DNA of 64,000 nucleotides from the NCBI RefSeq assembly GCF_039543205.1, contig NZ_BAABJH010000001.1, forward strand, positions 1,426,001-1,490,000, read 5' to 3'. Positions 52,117 to 60,857 of the stretch are shown one piece after another. This DNA is from Flaviramulus_B aquimarinus (lineage in GTDB: Bacteria; Bacteroidota; Bacteroidia; Flavobacteriales; Flavobacteriaceae). The notes beneath the pieces were generated by a model that saw only the letters and a program-made list of their open reading frames with translations, was not told the origin of the DNA and made no database searches. A program made the position numbers and the translations under genes. The stretch's first letter is position 1; each line of letters opens with the position of its first letter.

Positions 52117-52129
52117 CGGTACAAAGATG
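52117..52129 (-). promoter_or_regulatory. Promoter element CATCTTTGTACCG (AhpD-like gene)
   Basis: The 13-mer is identical to one upstream of the next small gene (52386-52398). CATCTTTG differs from TANNTTTG at the first base only. The identical flank suggests a shared control, perhaps by the AraC-type protein encoded next door. Confidence 0.45.
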
Positions 52130-52172
52130 CGATGCTTGTATAGGTTATACTATGTTGGTTATTCCTTTTAAC

Positions 52173-52364
52173 TTACCAATTTTTCCTTTGTTGATTTAAT
52201 CCTATTGTATTGGATGTTACATGCGGACGTTCTGCATCACAATAGAAATCGGATATATGGTTTTGCTCACAATGTGTTTTAGGTGAAATCGTGTTTAGCA
52301 CCTCTTTTCTTTTTCCTCTGAATATTTCAATTAAATTGAAAATAGATATATGCTTTAAATTCAT
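52173..52364 (-). CDS. Small protein of unknown function
   Basis: A 63-residue frame starting at ATG 52364, with a CATCTTTGTACCG promoter element 22 bp upstream. It starts MNLKHISIFNLIEIFRGKR and has a Cys/His-containing end (THCEQNHISDFYCDAERPH). I know no family. Its promoter twin and position between the AhpD-like and AraC genes support it as real, but it could be a remnant. Confidence 0.45.
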   Translation of the reverse strand: MNLKHISIFNLIEIFRGKRKEVLNTISPKTHCEQNHISDFYCDAERPHVTSNTIGLNQQRKNW

Positions 52365-52385
52365 GACTTTGTTGTTTTAATTGTT

Positions 52386-52398
52386 CGGTACAAAGATG
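52386..52398 (-). promoter_or_regulatory. Promoter element CATCTTTGTACCG (small gene)
   Basis: An exact copy of the 13-mer at 52117-52129, placed 22 bp before the small gene's ATG. Confidence 0.45.
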
Positions 52399-52455
52399 AA
52401 TCAGAAAAGTGTGAAATAGAATGGTGGAATTGCCTATTGGCTTATCAATTTTTCC

Positions 52456-53298
52456 CTAAGATGCTTTTTTAAGTTGTTTTCTGAAGTCTGAAGGTGATAG
52501 GTTTGTCTGTTTTTTGAATAACCGGCTTAAATGAGAGGCTTCTTCAAAACCAACTTCGTGTGCTATTTCTTTAGCTGTTTTGTCAGTATAGATTAATAAG
52601 CGCTTTGCTTCAAGAATAATACGTTCGTGAATAATTTGTAACGGACTTGTATTTAATTTGGCAAAGGTGTTTGATAAGGTTTTGGGTGATTTAAATAATC
52701 TATCTGCATAATACGACACGCTATGTTCGGTTTTAAAATGCGATTCTACCAACATATTGAATTCTCGTAGTAAATATATCTTGGTGTTTTTGGCGGTTTC
52801 TACAAAACCTTCTTTTGCTTTTAATAAACGTGTACTTATTATAATAAAACGTGCCATAAGCATACGCAACATTTCTGCTTGTATGGTGTCTTTAGTTTCT
52901 AATTCGTCTAAAAACACCTCGTGAAGTATATTTAGTTTTCGATGTTCTTTTTCATCTAATTCAATTATTGGAATGTGCACATTTCCAAAAAACAACAGTC
53001 CCGCACAACTTACTTCTTGGTCATGGTCTTTTATGCAATAAAACTCACGGTTAAATTGATAGACAACTAAATTTTTTCCTTTTATAAATTGAAAATACTG
53101 AACGGTTGTTAATGCTAGAATACTATTTGGCTCTAAGGTATATGGAATACTGTCTACTACTATTTCCGCTCTAGAATTATTGGTTCTTATAAAGGTGTAT
53201 AAATCGGGATGCTTTGTTGTTTTATAGGATTCTAGAAGTTCTTCATTCCCTATTTTTAAAATGGCATTGGTAGAAAACTCTGTAAATGTTTTTTGCAT
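52456..53298 (-). CDS. AraC-family transcriptional regulator
   Basis: A 280-residue regulator. The N-terminal part (~1-150) is a cupin-like sensor fold (YTLEPNSILALTTVQYFQFIKG). The C-terminal AraC double helix-turn-helix includes SVSYYADRLFKSPKTLSNTF (~205) and TAKEIAHEVGFEEASHLSRLFKKQTNLSPSDFR (~240-272). It is read in the same direction as the AhpD-like group that follows it and is the likely controller of that group. Confidence 0.9.
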   Translation of the reverse strand: MQKTFTEFSTNAILKIGNEELLESYKTTKHPDLYTFIRTNNSRAEIVVDSIPYTLEPNSILALTTVQYFQFIKGKNLVVYQFNREFYCIKDHDQEVSCAGLLFFGNVHIPIIELDEKEHRKLNILHEVFLDELETKDTIQAEMLRMLMARFIIISTRLLKAKEGFVETAKNTKIYLLREFNMLVESHFKTEHSVSYYADRLFKSPKTLSNTFAKLNTSPLQIIHERIILEAKRLLIYTDKTAKEIAHEVGFEEASHLSRLFKKQTNLSPSDFRKQLKKAS

Positions 53299-53340
53299 TT
53301 GGGTTTAGTCCGTTAACTCTCTTAAACATTACATTTAAAA

Positions 53341-53375
53341 AAACAAAAACCTGTTTAATTTCTTAAACAGGTTTT
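53341..53375 (-). terminator. Terminator of the OmpA-family gene
   Basis: AACCTGTTTAA (53348-53358) pairs with TTAAACAGGTT (53363-53373) around four bases; TTTTTGTTTTT follows on the minus strand. Confidence 0.85.
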
Positions 53376-53395
53376 AAAATTTGAATTAATCCTTA

Positions 53396-54100
53396 CTAAT
53401 TACCAGCTTCTCGCTTGGCATCTTCTATCATGTCATCATTTGGCACAATAACAATATTTACACGTCTGTTTTTTGCACGTCCTTCTGCTGTAGAATTATC
53501 ATTAATAGGCTTTGTTTCTCCAAACCAGTTCGTGTTTAAACGTCCTGAACTAATGCCATTCTGCTTTAAGTGATTTGTAACAGATTCGGCTCTATTTTTA
53601 GAAAGTGTCATATTATAATCGGCAGCACCAACACTATCTGTATGACCTATTACCAATATATTGGTGTCTGGATTTTCTTTAAAAATTGCAATTAATTTGT
53701 TTAAGGTTGCTTCGGAAGCTGAATTAATATTGTATTTATTAGTCGCAAAATACACCCCACTACCATCTTCAAAGGTTACTACAATACCATCATCAACACG
53801 CTCTACTTGTGCGCCTGGTAGTTCTTCTTCAATTTCTTGTGCCTGCTTATCCATTTTATTTCCAATAAGTATCCCTGCGCCACCACCAATAACACCACCA
53901 ATAACAGCACCTAATTCACCATTGCCACCTTTACCAACATTATTGCCAATAATAGCACCCAATATAGCGCCTCCAGTTGCTCCTATAACGGCTCCTTTTT
54001 GTTTGTTATTTGCATTTTGCACTGATTTACAGTTCGTAAAACTAGCAGTTAAAACTAAAGCTAAAACGATTGTTCCTATTTTATTTATACGTGTATTCAT
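53396..54100 (-). CDS. OmpA-family lipoprotein with glycine zipper
   Basis: A 234-residue lipoprotein (signal ending ASFTNC, Cys 24). A glycine-zipper segment (GAVIGATGGAILGAIIG and GAVIGGVIGGGAGILIG, ~36-82) can insert in a membrane. The C-terminal OmpA peptidoglycan-binding domain carries NILVIGHTDSVGAADYN (near 150) and LSKNRAESV, with RAKNRRVNI near the end. It anchors the outer membrane to peptidoglycan. It follows the lipocalin gene by 7 bp, so the two form an operon. Confidence 0.92.
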   Translation of the reverse strand: MNTRINKIGTIVLALVLTASFTNCKSVQNANNKQKGAVIGATGGAILGAIIGNNVGKGGNGELGAVIGGVIGGGAGILIGNKMDKQAQEIEEELPGAQVERVDDGIVVTFEDGSGVYFATNKYNINSASEATLNKLIAIFKENPDTNILVIGHTDSVGAADYNMTLSKNRAESVTNHLKQNGISSGRLNTNWFGETKPINDNSTAEGRAKNRRVNIVIVPNDDMIEDAKREAGN

Positions 54101-54107
54101 AATTTTA

Positions 54108-54575
54108 TTATTTATTAAAGTTCATTGAAATTGTAAAAGGCTTACCATCTACGGATACGGTTTGTTGCCATTGCATTACACTATCTGACAACGATGTTAA
54201 ACGCAATCTAAACCCTTGATTGCTTTCCGATTTATACTTGTTATTCGTTGGCTTTAATAAAAAGTCGTAAAGTCCGGTTTCTAGGTCGATTTCTTGAATG
54301 GTAAACACAAAATGACGCTCTCCAGTACTACAATCGGTACTATTAATAGTATAAATACCGGTATTATTATTCGGAACAAATTGCCAAGTACTGCCTTCAA
54401 AACATGCTTTTGAAACATCGTTTAACAAGGTAACATTATAGGTTCCTGATTTATCATAAGTTATAGAATTTAAAGTCCAGTCGCCTTTAATGACTTTTTT
54501 TGATGTTCTTACTGTTTTGGACGCTCCACATGAAGCTAGACTAATGGCTAGTAACAAAATAATTGCTTTTCTCAT
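54108..54575 (-). CDS. Lipocalin-like lipoprotein
   Basis: A 155-residue lipoprotein (signal ending ISLASC, Cys 16). KGDWTLNSITYDKSGTYNVTLL resembles the first lipocalin strand (GxW), with FEGSTWQFVPNNNTGIYTI next. This is the Bacteroidota lipocalin_4/5-type family of unknown ligand. It is first of the two-gene unit with the OmpA protein. Confidence 0.8.
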   Translation of the reverse strand: MRKAIILLLAISLASCGASKTVRTSKKVIKGDWTLNSITYDKSGTYNVTLLNDVSKACFEGSTWQFVPNNNTGIYTINSTDCSTGERHFVFTIQEIDLETGLYDFLLKPTNNKYKSESNQGFRLRLTSLSDSVMQWQQTVSVDGKPFTISMNFNK

Positions 54576-54779
54576 AAGTGTAAATTTGATTAATAACTAA
54601 GATATTTACGGGTTAAAAGTTGTTTTTAGATGTTTTAATCGTATAGTTTATCTGAAAATATTTTAGTGATTACTATTTCCAAGAATGAGACACTTATTAA
54701 TTAAAAGGGTCACCTTTCTTTAAAAAATTCTTTGTAAAACCTTGTAGTATTTAAATATCTGAATAATCTCTAACACCAT

Positions 54780-56840
54780 TTAACTAATCTGCAGCCCATT
54801 CCCAACTTTAGTATCATCTGGATTTACAAACACCAATTTACCATCAGGTGTCTCAGTCATTAAAATCATACCTTGACTCTCCACACCGCGTAAAGCTCTA
54901 GGTGCTAAGTTTACTAAAACGGTAACGCGCTTACCAATAACGTCTTCAGCAGTAAAACTTTCTGCTATACCAGATACAATGGTCCGTACATCAATACCTG
55001 TATCGACTTTTAAAACCAATAACTTTTTGGTTTTTGGCATTTTTTTAGCTTCTAGAATAGTCCCAACTCGAATATCTAATTTTGTGAAATCTTCAAAAGC
55101 TATGGTTTCTTTTTGAGGTTCAACAACTTTGTTTGTCGCTTCGTTTGCTTTTTTACTGGCTTCTAATTTATCGAGTTGCTTTTGGATGGTTTCATCTTCA
55201 ACTTTAGAAAATAACAGTTCTGCTTTTCCTATTTGATGGTTTGCAGGAAGTAACGTTTCTTTAGTTGAAACCTCATTCCAAGACGTTTCGACTGCGCTCG
55301 ACGTGATATTGATAATCTTTTTTAATTTGGCAGAAGTAAACGGTAAAAACGGTTCGCTTAACGTTGCCAATGCCGATGCTATTTGAAGGGCTACATACAT
55401 AATGGTTTTTGTACGTGCTTCATCAACTTTAATAACTTTCCAAGGTTCGGCATCTGCTAAATATTTATTCCCTAAACGTGCTAAATTCATTAATTCCTGT
55501 CCCGCTTCTCTAAAACGATACCGTTCAATAGAACTTGCTATAACATCTGGATATGCTTTTATAGCTGCCAAAGCATCATTATCTACTTGTAAAAAATCAG
55601 ATGGCTGTGGCACAATACCCTCGTAATATTTATTCGTTAATACCGCCACACGGTTAATAAAGTTTCCAAAAACGGCAACAAGTTCGTTATTATTTCTGGC
55701 TTGAAAATCTTTCCAAGTAAAATCGTTATCCTTTGTTTCTGGTGCATTTGCTGTTAACACATAGCGTAATACATCTTGTTGACCTGGAAATTCTTCTAAA
55801 TATTCTGGCAACCAAACGGCCCAATTTTTTGAAGTTGATAATTTATTACCTTCTAAATTTAAAAATTCATTGGCAGGCACATTTTCCGGTAACACATAAG
55901 ACCCTTCGGCTTTTAGCATGGCTGGGAAAATAATGCAATGGAATACAATATTATCTTTTCCTATAAAATGCACCAGTTTGGTGTCTTTATCTTTCCAATA
56001 CGGTCCCCAATCTTTACCTTCGCGTGCTGCCCATTCTTTGGTAGATGAAATGTAACCTATTGGCGCATCAAACCAAACATAAAGTACTTTTCCTTCACCA
56101 CCTTCTGCAGGCACTGGAATCCCCCAGTCTAAATCTCTAGTAACTGCTCGTGGACGCAAACCATCATCAATCCAAGATTTACATTGTCCATAAACATTCG
56201 GTTTCCAATCTTTTTTATGGTCTTCTAATATCCATTTTTTTAAAAAGGCTTCGTGCTTATCTAAAGGTAAAAACCAGTGTTTCGTTTGTTTTAATGTTGG
56301 TATATTTCCTGTTATGGCCGATTTTGGATTTATTAAATCGGTACCATTATGGCTGGTTCCGCAGTTTTCACATTGGTCGCCATAGCTTTCTTCGTTTCCA
56401 CATTTAGGACAAGTCCCAATAACAAAACGATCTGCTAAAAACTGATTGGCTTCTGCATCGTATAACTGTTCTGAGGTTTCTTCAATAAACTCACCTTTTT
56501 CATTTAAGGTTTTAAAGAATTCAGATGCGGTTTCATGATGGATTGGTGCTGATGTTCGGGAATAGTTATCATAAGTAATCCCAAAATCTTCAAACGATTT
56601 TTTTATGATTGCATGGTACTTATCAACTATATCTTGCGGTGAAACGCCTTCATTTTTTGCTTTAATAGTAATAGGTACACCATGCTCATCACTTCCGCCA
56701 ATAAAAACTACATCGTTTCCTGTTAAGCGTAAATAACGTGCATAAATATCGGCTGGCACATAAACCCCTGCTAAATGCCCAATATGGATAGGTCCGTTAG
56801 TATATGGAAGTGCTGTGGTAATAGTGTATCTTTTCGGCAT
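54780..56840 (-). CDS. metG: Methionyl-tRNA synthetase
   Basis: A 686-residue class I synthetase from the ATG at 56840. The frame extends to 56873, but a TACTTTTG promoter element (56868-56861) lies in that extension. HIGH is at residues 19-22. The zinc knuckle CPKCGNEESYGDQCENCG is near 145, KLSTSKN (KMSKS) near 332, and a C-terminal EMAP/OB tRNA-binding domain runs from ~575 (FEDFTKLDIRVGTILEAKKM). Residues ~512-519 (SSAVETS) are encoded by an interspersed repeat fragment in the linker after the anticodon-binding domain. Confidence 0.95.
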   Translation of the reverse strand: MPKRYTITTALPYTNGPIHIGHLAGVYVPADIYARYLRLTGNDVVFIGGSDEHGVPITIKAKNEGVSPQDIVDKYHAIIKKSFEDFGITYDNYSRTSAPIHHETASEFFKTLNEKGEFIEETSEQLYDAEANQFLADRFVIGTCPKCGNEESYGDQCENCGTSHNGTDLINPKSAITGNIPTLKQTKHWFLPLDKHEAFLKKWILEDHKKDWKPNVYGQCKSWIDDGLRPRAVTRDLDWGIPVPAEGGEGKVLYVWFDAPIGYISSTKEWAAREGKDWGPYWKDKDTKLVHFIGKDNIVFHCIIFPAMLKAEGSYVLPENVPANEFLNLEGNKLSTSKNWAVWLPEYLEEFPGQQDVLRYVLTANAPETKDNDFTWKDFQARNNNELVAVFGNFINRVAVLTNKYYEGIVPQPSDFLQVDNDALAAIKAYPDVIASSIERYRFREAGQELMNLARLGNKYLADAEPWKVIKVDEARTKTIMYVALQIASALATLSEPFLPFTSAKLKKIINITSSAVETSWNEVSTKETLLPANHQIGKAELLFSKVEDETIQKQLDKLEASKKANEATNKVVEPQKETIAFEDFTKLDIRVGTILEAKKMPKTKKLLVLKVDTGIDVRTIVSGIAESFTAEDVIGKRVTVLVNLAPRALRGVESQGMILMTETPDGKLVFVNPDDTKVGNGLQIS
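55284..55306. repeat. Interspersed repeat fragment inside metG
   Basis: TTTCGACTGCGCTCGACGTG, with flanking bases, matches a short palindromic intergenic sequence (TCGA-CTGCGC-TCGA) that I recall as common in flavobacterial genomes. Here it is in the metG frame and adds about six residues in a flexible linker. Confidence 0.55.
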
Positions 56841-56860
56841 TGTTATATCTTTTGAAGCCA

Positions 56861-56868
56861 CAAAAGTA
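56861..56868 (-). promoter_or_regulatory. -7 element of metG
   Basis: On the minus strand TACTTTTG fits TANNTTTG, 20 bp before the ATG at 56840. It decides the start in favour of 56840. Confidence 0.55.
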
Positions 56869-56896
56869 ATCAATTAGAGACCGATTTAGAAAAAAA

Positions 56897-57928
56897 ATGT
56901 ACATTTACATTATGTCAAAAAACCTACTAACAATAAGCTTACTATGTGCTGTTTTTTTCTTCGGAAAAAAGACTGTTTCAGCACAAAACATTGTAAACGA
57001 AAAACAAAACATCACTTTGAAACAACCACCATACTTAAAAGCAGGCGATACCGTTGCTATTGTTGCGCCTTCAGGAATCTTAAAAAGTAAAATAGGCGAA
57101 GTACAACAAGCCCAAGCTTTGCTAAAACGTTGGGGATTGCACACGATAGTAGGGAAACATGTATTTAATCAGGCTGATCATTTTGCTGGCACGGACAATG
57201 AACGTTGTGAGGATTTACAAAATGCTTTGGACAACCCTAAAATTAGTGCCATTTGGTGCGCTCGTGGCGGTTATGGTACGGTTAGAATTTTAGATAAATT
57301 AGATTATTCAAAGTTTAAACAACATCCTAAATGGCTTATTGGGTTTTCTGATATTACTGCACTTCACAATCAAATTCATAATGAAGGGGTTGAAAGCTTA
57401 CACGCCATAATTTGTGTGAGTTTACCTAAAGATGAAACTGAAATAAAAGCTAGTATTTCTACATTTAAAAATGCCCTTTTCGGAAACCCTTTAAGTTATA
57501 CTTTAAAAGGTTCCATGTACAATAAAGCAGGTACAGCTTCAGGACAATTGGTCGGCGGTAATTTAACGGTGCTACATACCATGTTAGGCTCAAAAACTAG
57601 TATTGATACCTCTGGAAAAATAGTGTTTATTGAAGAAATTGGTGAGTATAAATACCATATTGACCGTATGCTACAAAGTCTAAAACGTGCTGGATATTTT
57701 GATACTTGCAAAGGTGTTATTGTTGGCGATATGAGCAAAATACGTAAAAACACCACGCTTTGGGGAGCGTCCATCGAGCAACTGATTCTAGATGCTTTGG
57801 CAGAATATGATTTTCCCATAGCATTTAACATGCCTGCCGGACACGAAAAGGACAATCGAGCTTTAATTTTGGGTAGAACCATTGAGCTAACTGTAAGCAA
57901 CAAGGAGTCTTTAGTCATTTTTAAGTAA
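56897..57928 (+). CDS. LD-carboxypeptidase (peptidase S66 family)
   Basis: A 343-residue protein (338 if started at the second ATG, 56912). An N-terminal signal (LLTISLLCAVFFFGKKTVSAQ) precedes the S66 core. The nucleophile is Ser in LIGFSDITALH (near 144), and Glu/His partners are in FIEEIGEYKYHIDRM (near 250) and FNMPAGHEKDNR (near 318). LdcA trims L-D peptide bonds during peptidoglycan recycling, while MccF variants give microcin immunity; export here favours cell-wall work. It is divergent from metG. Confidence 0.88.
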   Translation: MYIYIMSKNLLTISLLCAVFFFGKKTVSAQNIVNEKQNITLKQPPYLKAGDTVAIVAPSGILKSKIGEVQQAQALLKRWGLHTIVGKHVFNQADHFAGTDNERCEDLQNALDNPKISAIWCARGGYGTVRILDKLDYSKFKQHPKWLIGFSDITALHNQIHNEGVESLHAIICVSLPKDETEIKASISTFKNALFGNPLSYTLKGSMYNKAGTASGQLVGGNLTVLHTMLGSKTSIDTSGKIVFIEEIGEYKYHIDRMLQSLKRAGYFDTCKGVIVGDMSKIRKNTTLWGASIEQLILDALAEYDFPIAFNMPAGHEKDNRALILGRTIELTVSNKESLVIFK

Positions 57929-58118
57929 ACGAGTACTACGTTATAGTTTAACTACACGTATAAATATAGATGTCATTTCGTCGAATAAATTTACTTTTCG
58001 TAGTTCACCTAGTCACTTTAACAATAAATAATGCACTATTAACCATTTTTTTTAAGAGTAATTAAAATATGCTATAATCTTGTGTGTAATTATTACATAA
58101 CCTTAAAAACACCCCAAA

Positions 58119-58355
58119 ATGAAAAAATTACAATTACTATTCGTAGCTATAACGCTTTTGTTTTCTGTTAATGCAAAAGCAGATGACACTATTAACTCAA
58201 GTTTAGATTTAAACAATCCAGATGTTCGTAAATGTCTATTAGAGGCTACACAAAGTGAAGGCTGGACATTGGAATCATTATATTTAGATTCTGAAAAAAA
58301 AGTTGTTATGATCTTTGGAAAAGAAAACGAAACTAGAGTATATAAGAGTAAATAA
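58119..58355 (+). CDS. Small exported protein of unknown function
   Basis: A 78-residue protein with a clear signal peptide (MKKLQLLFVAITLLFSVNAKA). The mature ~57 residues (LDLNNPDVRKCLLEATQSEG...VVMIFGKENETRVYKSK) show no motif I know and a single Cys. It has its own terminator. The 190 bp upstream show no other feature. Confidence 0.65.
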   Translation: MKKLQLLFVAITLLFSVNAKADDTINSSLDLNNPDVRKCLLEATQSEGWTLESLYLDSEKKVVMIFGKENETRVYKSK

Positions 58356-58379
58356 TTCGTATATCCTATACTCTATTTT

Positions 58380-58415
58380 AAAACCAGCTATGCATTTAAG
58401 TTTAGCTGGTTTTTT
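58380..58415 (+). terminator. Terminator of the small exported protein gene
   Basis: AAACCAGCTA pairs with TAGCTGGTTT across an 11-base loop, followed by a T-run. Confidence 0.85.
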
Positions 58416-58427
58416 ATTTAAATTTAT

Positions 58428-58886
58428 TTAGACTCCAAACTGACTTAAGTGATGATCTAAATGTTTATAAAACATTGTATTCCATTCCTTTTTAGTCAAT
58501 ATTCCAAAAGAGTGGGATTCCATACCATCAAAATAATCTTCGCCTAAACTTTGAGATTTTTTTAAGTAATCTGTTAATCTCGCTTTTTCTTCTACAAAGT
58601 TTCTAGCGTTTGTAATTAAAAACTGTGGTGCTGTTTTACTATTCTTTTTATAGGGTTTGCCTCCTACAACCTTGCTTTTAACAAATAGTTTTAACATAAA
58701 CTTAATTAACCCATTTGGTTTTGGATGCTTATTATCATAAACCATTTCGTAAGTTACATTGCAGTGTGCTAACATTTGGTCGGCACTCATTTTCCCCCAT
58801 ATTGGCCTAGTTGTGGGCGTTAATTCATTAATCCTATCAATAACTGTTTCTGTTTCTTTAACGTCAAATATATTTTTTATAATCAT
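58428..58886 (-). CDS. DUF1569/DinB-like protein
   Basis: A 152-residue four-helix-bundle type protein. WGKMSADQMLAHCNVTYEM (near 30-48) and FYKHLDHHLSQFGV at the end carry the three conserved His typical of DUF1569 and related DinB-like metal-binding proteins. The function is unknown; some relatives are thiol-dependent S-transferases. Confidence 0.85.
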   Translation of the reverse strand: MIIKNIFDVKETETVIDRINELTPTTRPIWGKMSADQMLAHCNVTYEMVYDNKHPKPNGLIKFMLKLFVKSKVVGGKPYKKNSKTAPQFLITNARNFVEEKARLTDYLKKSQSLGEDYFDGMESHSFGILTKKEWNTMFYKHLDHHLSQFGV

Positions 58887-58986
58887 AAGATTGATGCGTT
58901 TAAAAAATGATGTGCAATTTATTTATTTTCTTGATAAGAATTATAAAGCCATTAAATAAAAAAGTGATTTTTTTTCTTCTCAGGAA

Positions 58987-59763
58987 TTAAAACTCACGTT
59001 CCTTCTGAATCTGTTCATAAGCCGCTTGTACTTGTCTAAACTTTTCTTCAGCTCCTTTTTGGTGTTCTTTACCTAAATGAATGACTTTGTCCGGATGGTA
59101 TTTTTTAGCCATTTTTCGATAGGCTTTTTTAATCTCATCAACCGCAGCACTTTTCTCTATTTCTAAAACTTTATAGGCATTGTCGCTACTATTATAAAAC
59201 ATAGCTTTTATACTCTCATAATCTCTAGAACTAATCCCTAAATAGCCAGCTATTGTATAAATTTGTTTGACTTCGTCTTTGGTTACAACACCATCGGCTT
59301 TGGCTATACCAAATAAAAAGTGCATGAGTTGCAAACGTGATGGATGATCCATCATTTGGCGTATTTGCAAACATACTGGTCTTACTGAAACATTTTGCTT
59401 ACTTATGTTTTTAAACAATTTAAAAGCATGATTGGCACGTTCCTTACCATACATGTTCAAAAACTGTTGACGCACAAAGTCCAATTCACTTTGATCTTGT
59501 TTTCCATCGGCTTTTATAACTACAGAAGCTAGAATCAATAAACTCACTTCAAAATCGCCAGATTGGGTTTCAGGGCGTTGCCTGGGTTGTGTTCTATAAG
59601 TAGGCCTACTTCCTCTGTTAGATTGTCCTTGTCCCAAAAATGGATTATCCTTCCCATTAGACATAGCATCAACAACACTTCCTAATGCTAATCCAATTAT
59701 GGCCCCTATAGGACCTCCAAACGACCAGCCTAACGAGGCTCCTATCCATTTTGAAAAACTCAT
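58987..59763 (-). CDS. TerB-DnaJ domain co-chaperone-like protein (DjlA type)
   Basis: A 258-residue protein. A glycine-rich N-terminal segment (LGWSFGGPIGAIIGLALGSVV) is followed by a TerB-like helical domain (FEVSLLILASVVIKADGKQDQSELDF, ~73-195) and a C-terminal J domain with DAYKVLEIEKSAAVDEIKKA-type start and the HPD tripeptide in KKYHPDKVIHLGKEHQ. This is the DjlA architecture. It should stimulate DnaK. A CAAATATA (minus TATATTTG) -7 element lies 26 bp upstream. Confidence 0.9.
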   Translation of the reverse strand: MSFSKWIGASLGWSFGGPIGAIIGLALGSVVDAMSNGKDNPFLGQGQSNRGSRPTYRTQPRQRPETQSGDFEVSLLILASVVIKADGKQDQSELDFVRQQFLNMYGKERANHAFKLFKNISKQNVSVRPVCLQIRQMMDHPSRLQLMHFLFGIAKADGVVTKDEVKQIYTIAGYLGISSRDYESIKAMFYNSSDNAYKVLEIEKSAAVDEIKKAYRKMAKKYHPDKVIHLGKEHQKGAEEKFRQVQAAYEQIQKEREF

Positions 59764-59788
59764 GTAAGTTATAGATTTTAATTATGAC

Positions 59789-59796
59789 CAAATATA
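59789..59796 (-). promoter_or_regulatory. -7 element of the TerB-DnaJ gene
   Basis: On the minus strand TATATTTG fits TANNTTTG. Confidence 0.5.
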
Positions 59797-59839
59797 ATAT
59801 TTGTTAGTTGATTCCATTACAATTTTGTTACACAATTAA

Positions 59840-59865
59840 TATCTTTGCATACCGATATCTATCGG
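59840..59865 (+). promoter_or_regulatory. Bacilliredoxin promoter and leader palindrome
   Basis: TATCTTTG (59840-59847) fits the -7 element. Four bases later CCGATA-TC-TATCGG (59852-59865) sits at the transcript start. It differs by one base from the core of the palindrome inserted in the tRNA relic at 25904. Confidence 0.5.
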
Positions 59866-59899
59866 AACTAAAAATTGTTAATTATTAAAATTTAAAAAT

Positions 59900-60310
59900 A
59901 TGTATCCAGCAGAATTAGTAAAACCCATGCGAGAAGATTTAACAAACGTTGGTTTTGAAGAGTTACAAACTGCCGAGGCTGTTGATGCGGCTTTAGCTAA
60001 AACAGGCACTACCCTTGTGGTTGTAAATTCAGTTTGTGGATGTGCAGCAGCTAATGCCCGCCCAGGTGCTAGAACGAGTTTACAAAATGCAAAACGTCCA
60101 GATTATATAACAACAGTTTTTGCAGGTGTTGATAAAGAAGCGGTCGATGCGGCTCGTGGTTATATGGTTCCATTTCCTCCAAGCTCACCATGTATGGCCT
60201 TGTTTAAGGATGGCGAATTGGTACACATGCTAGAGCGTCATCACATTGAAGGTCGTCCTGCTGAATTAATTGCAGAAAACCTTGTTGATGCTTATAACCA
60301 GCATTGTTAA
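59900..60310 (+). CDS. BrxA/BrxB family bacilliredoxin
   Basis: A 136-residue protein with the CGC active site in VVNSVCGCAAANARPG (near 52-54) and the conserved MVPFPPSSPCMALF (near 93-106). Bacilliredoxins remove low-molecular-weight thiols from oxidised proteins. Which thiol is used here is not known. It has its own promoter and terminator. Confidence 0.92.
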   Translation: MYPAELVKPMREDLTNVGFEELQTAEAVDAALAKTGTTLVVVNSVCGCAAANARPGARTSLQNAKRPDYITTVFAGVDKEAVDAARGYMVPFPPSSPCMALFKDGELVHMLERHHIEGRPAELIAENLVDAYNQHC

Positions 60311-60373
60311 AAAACCTCAGACCTGATCTCTCTTGACAAAAGAAAGCAGGGAATATTGATTTAAAAAATTAAG

Positions 60374-60397
60374 CCACGATTTAATCGTGGTTTTTTT
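60374..60397 (+). terminator. Terminator of the bacilliredoxin gene
   Basis: CCACGAT (60374-60380) pairs with ATCGTGG (60384-60390) around three bases, followed by seven T. Confidence 0.9.
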
Positions 60398-60453
60398 ATG
60401 TGCTTTACGCAACTTTTTTTAATTACACCATCCAATAAATAAATTAAAGCCTG

Positions 60454-60849
60454 ATGAAAATCAGCTATATAGCTGTTTTATTTTTAATATGTTTAAGCTT
60501 TGTTGCTTTTCAATGCGATGAAGACCATTTGAATCTAACTTTTGACGAAGAACAAGCCAAATTAAATGTTCTAAAATCTCAAATTGAAGATTTAGCAAGC
60601 ACTTCTACTTGCAATGAAGCTTCAGAATGTAAATTTATTGGGCTAGGAAGGAAATCTTGTGGAGGTCTATGGAATTATTTGGTATATTCTACTTCTATTG
60701 ATACCGAAGCTCTTAAAAGTTTAGTTGAAATTTACAATCAAAAAGAAAAGGAATTCAATACAAAATGGGGAATCGCATCCGATTGTGCTGTAACTAACCC
60801 ACCAACTAGCATAAATTGCAAAAATAACGTTTGCGTTGCTGTGTATTAA
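60454..60849 (+). CDS. Small lipoprotein of unknown function
   Basis: A 131-residue protein with an N-terminal signal ending in a lipobox-like VAFQC (Cys near 21). The mature part has six further Cys (STCNEASECKFIGLGRKSCG, DCAVTNPPTSINCKNNVCVAVY), probably in disulfides. I recognise no family beyond a resemblance to small secreted Cys-containing proteins. Confidence 0.65.
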   Translation: MKISYIAVLFLICLSFVAFQCDEDHLNLTFDEEQAKLNVLKSQIEDLASTSTCNEASECKFIGLGRKSCGGLWNYLVYSTSIDTEALKSLVEIYNQKEKEFNTKWGIASDCAVTNPPTSINCKNNVCVAVY

Positions 60850-60857
60850 TACATGTG

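Noticed and set aside
53661..54128. Antisense open frame of 155 codons opposite the OmpA gene
   Set aside because: Its proline/isoleucine composition comes from the complement of the glycine-zipper codons.
56841..56873. Longer metG start at 56873
   Set aside because: A TACTTTTG -7 element lies in the extension, and the family begins at MPKRY.
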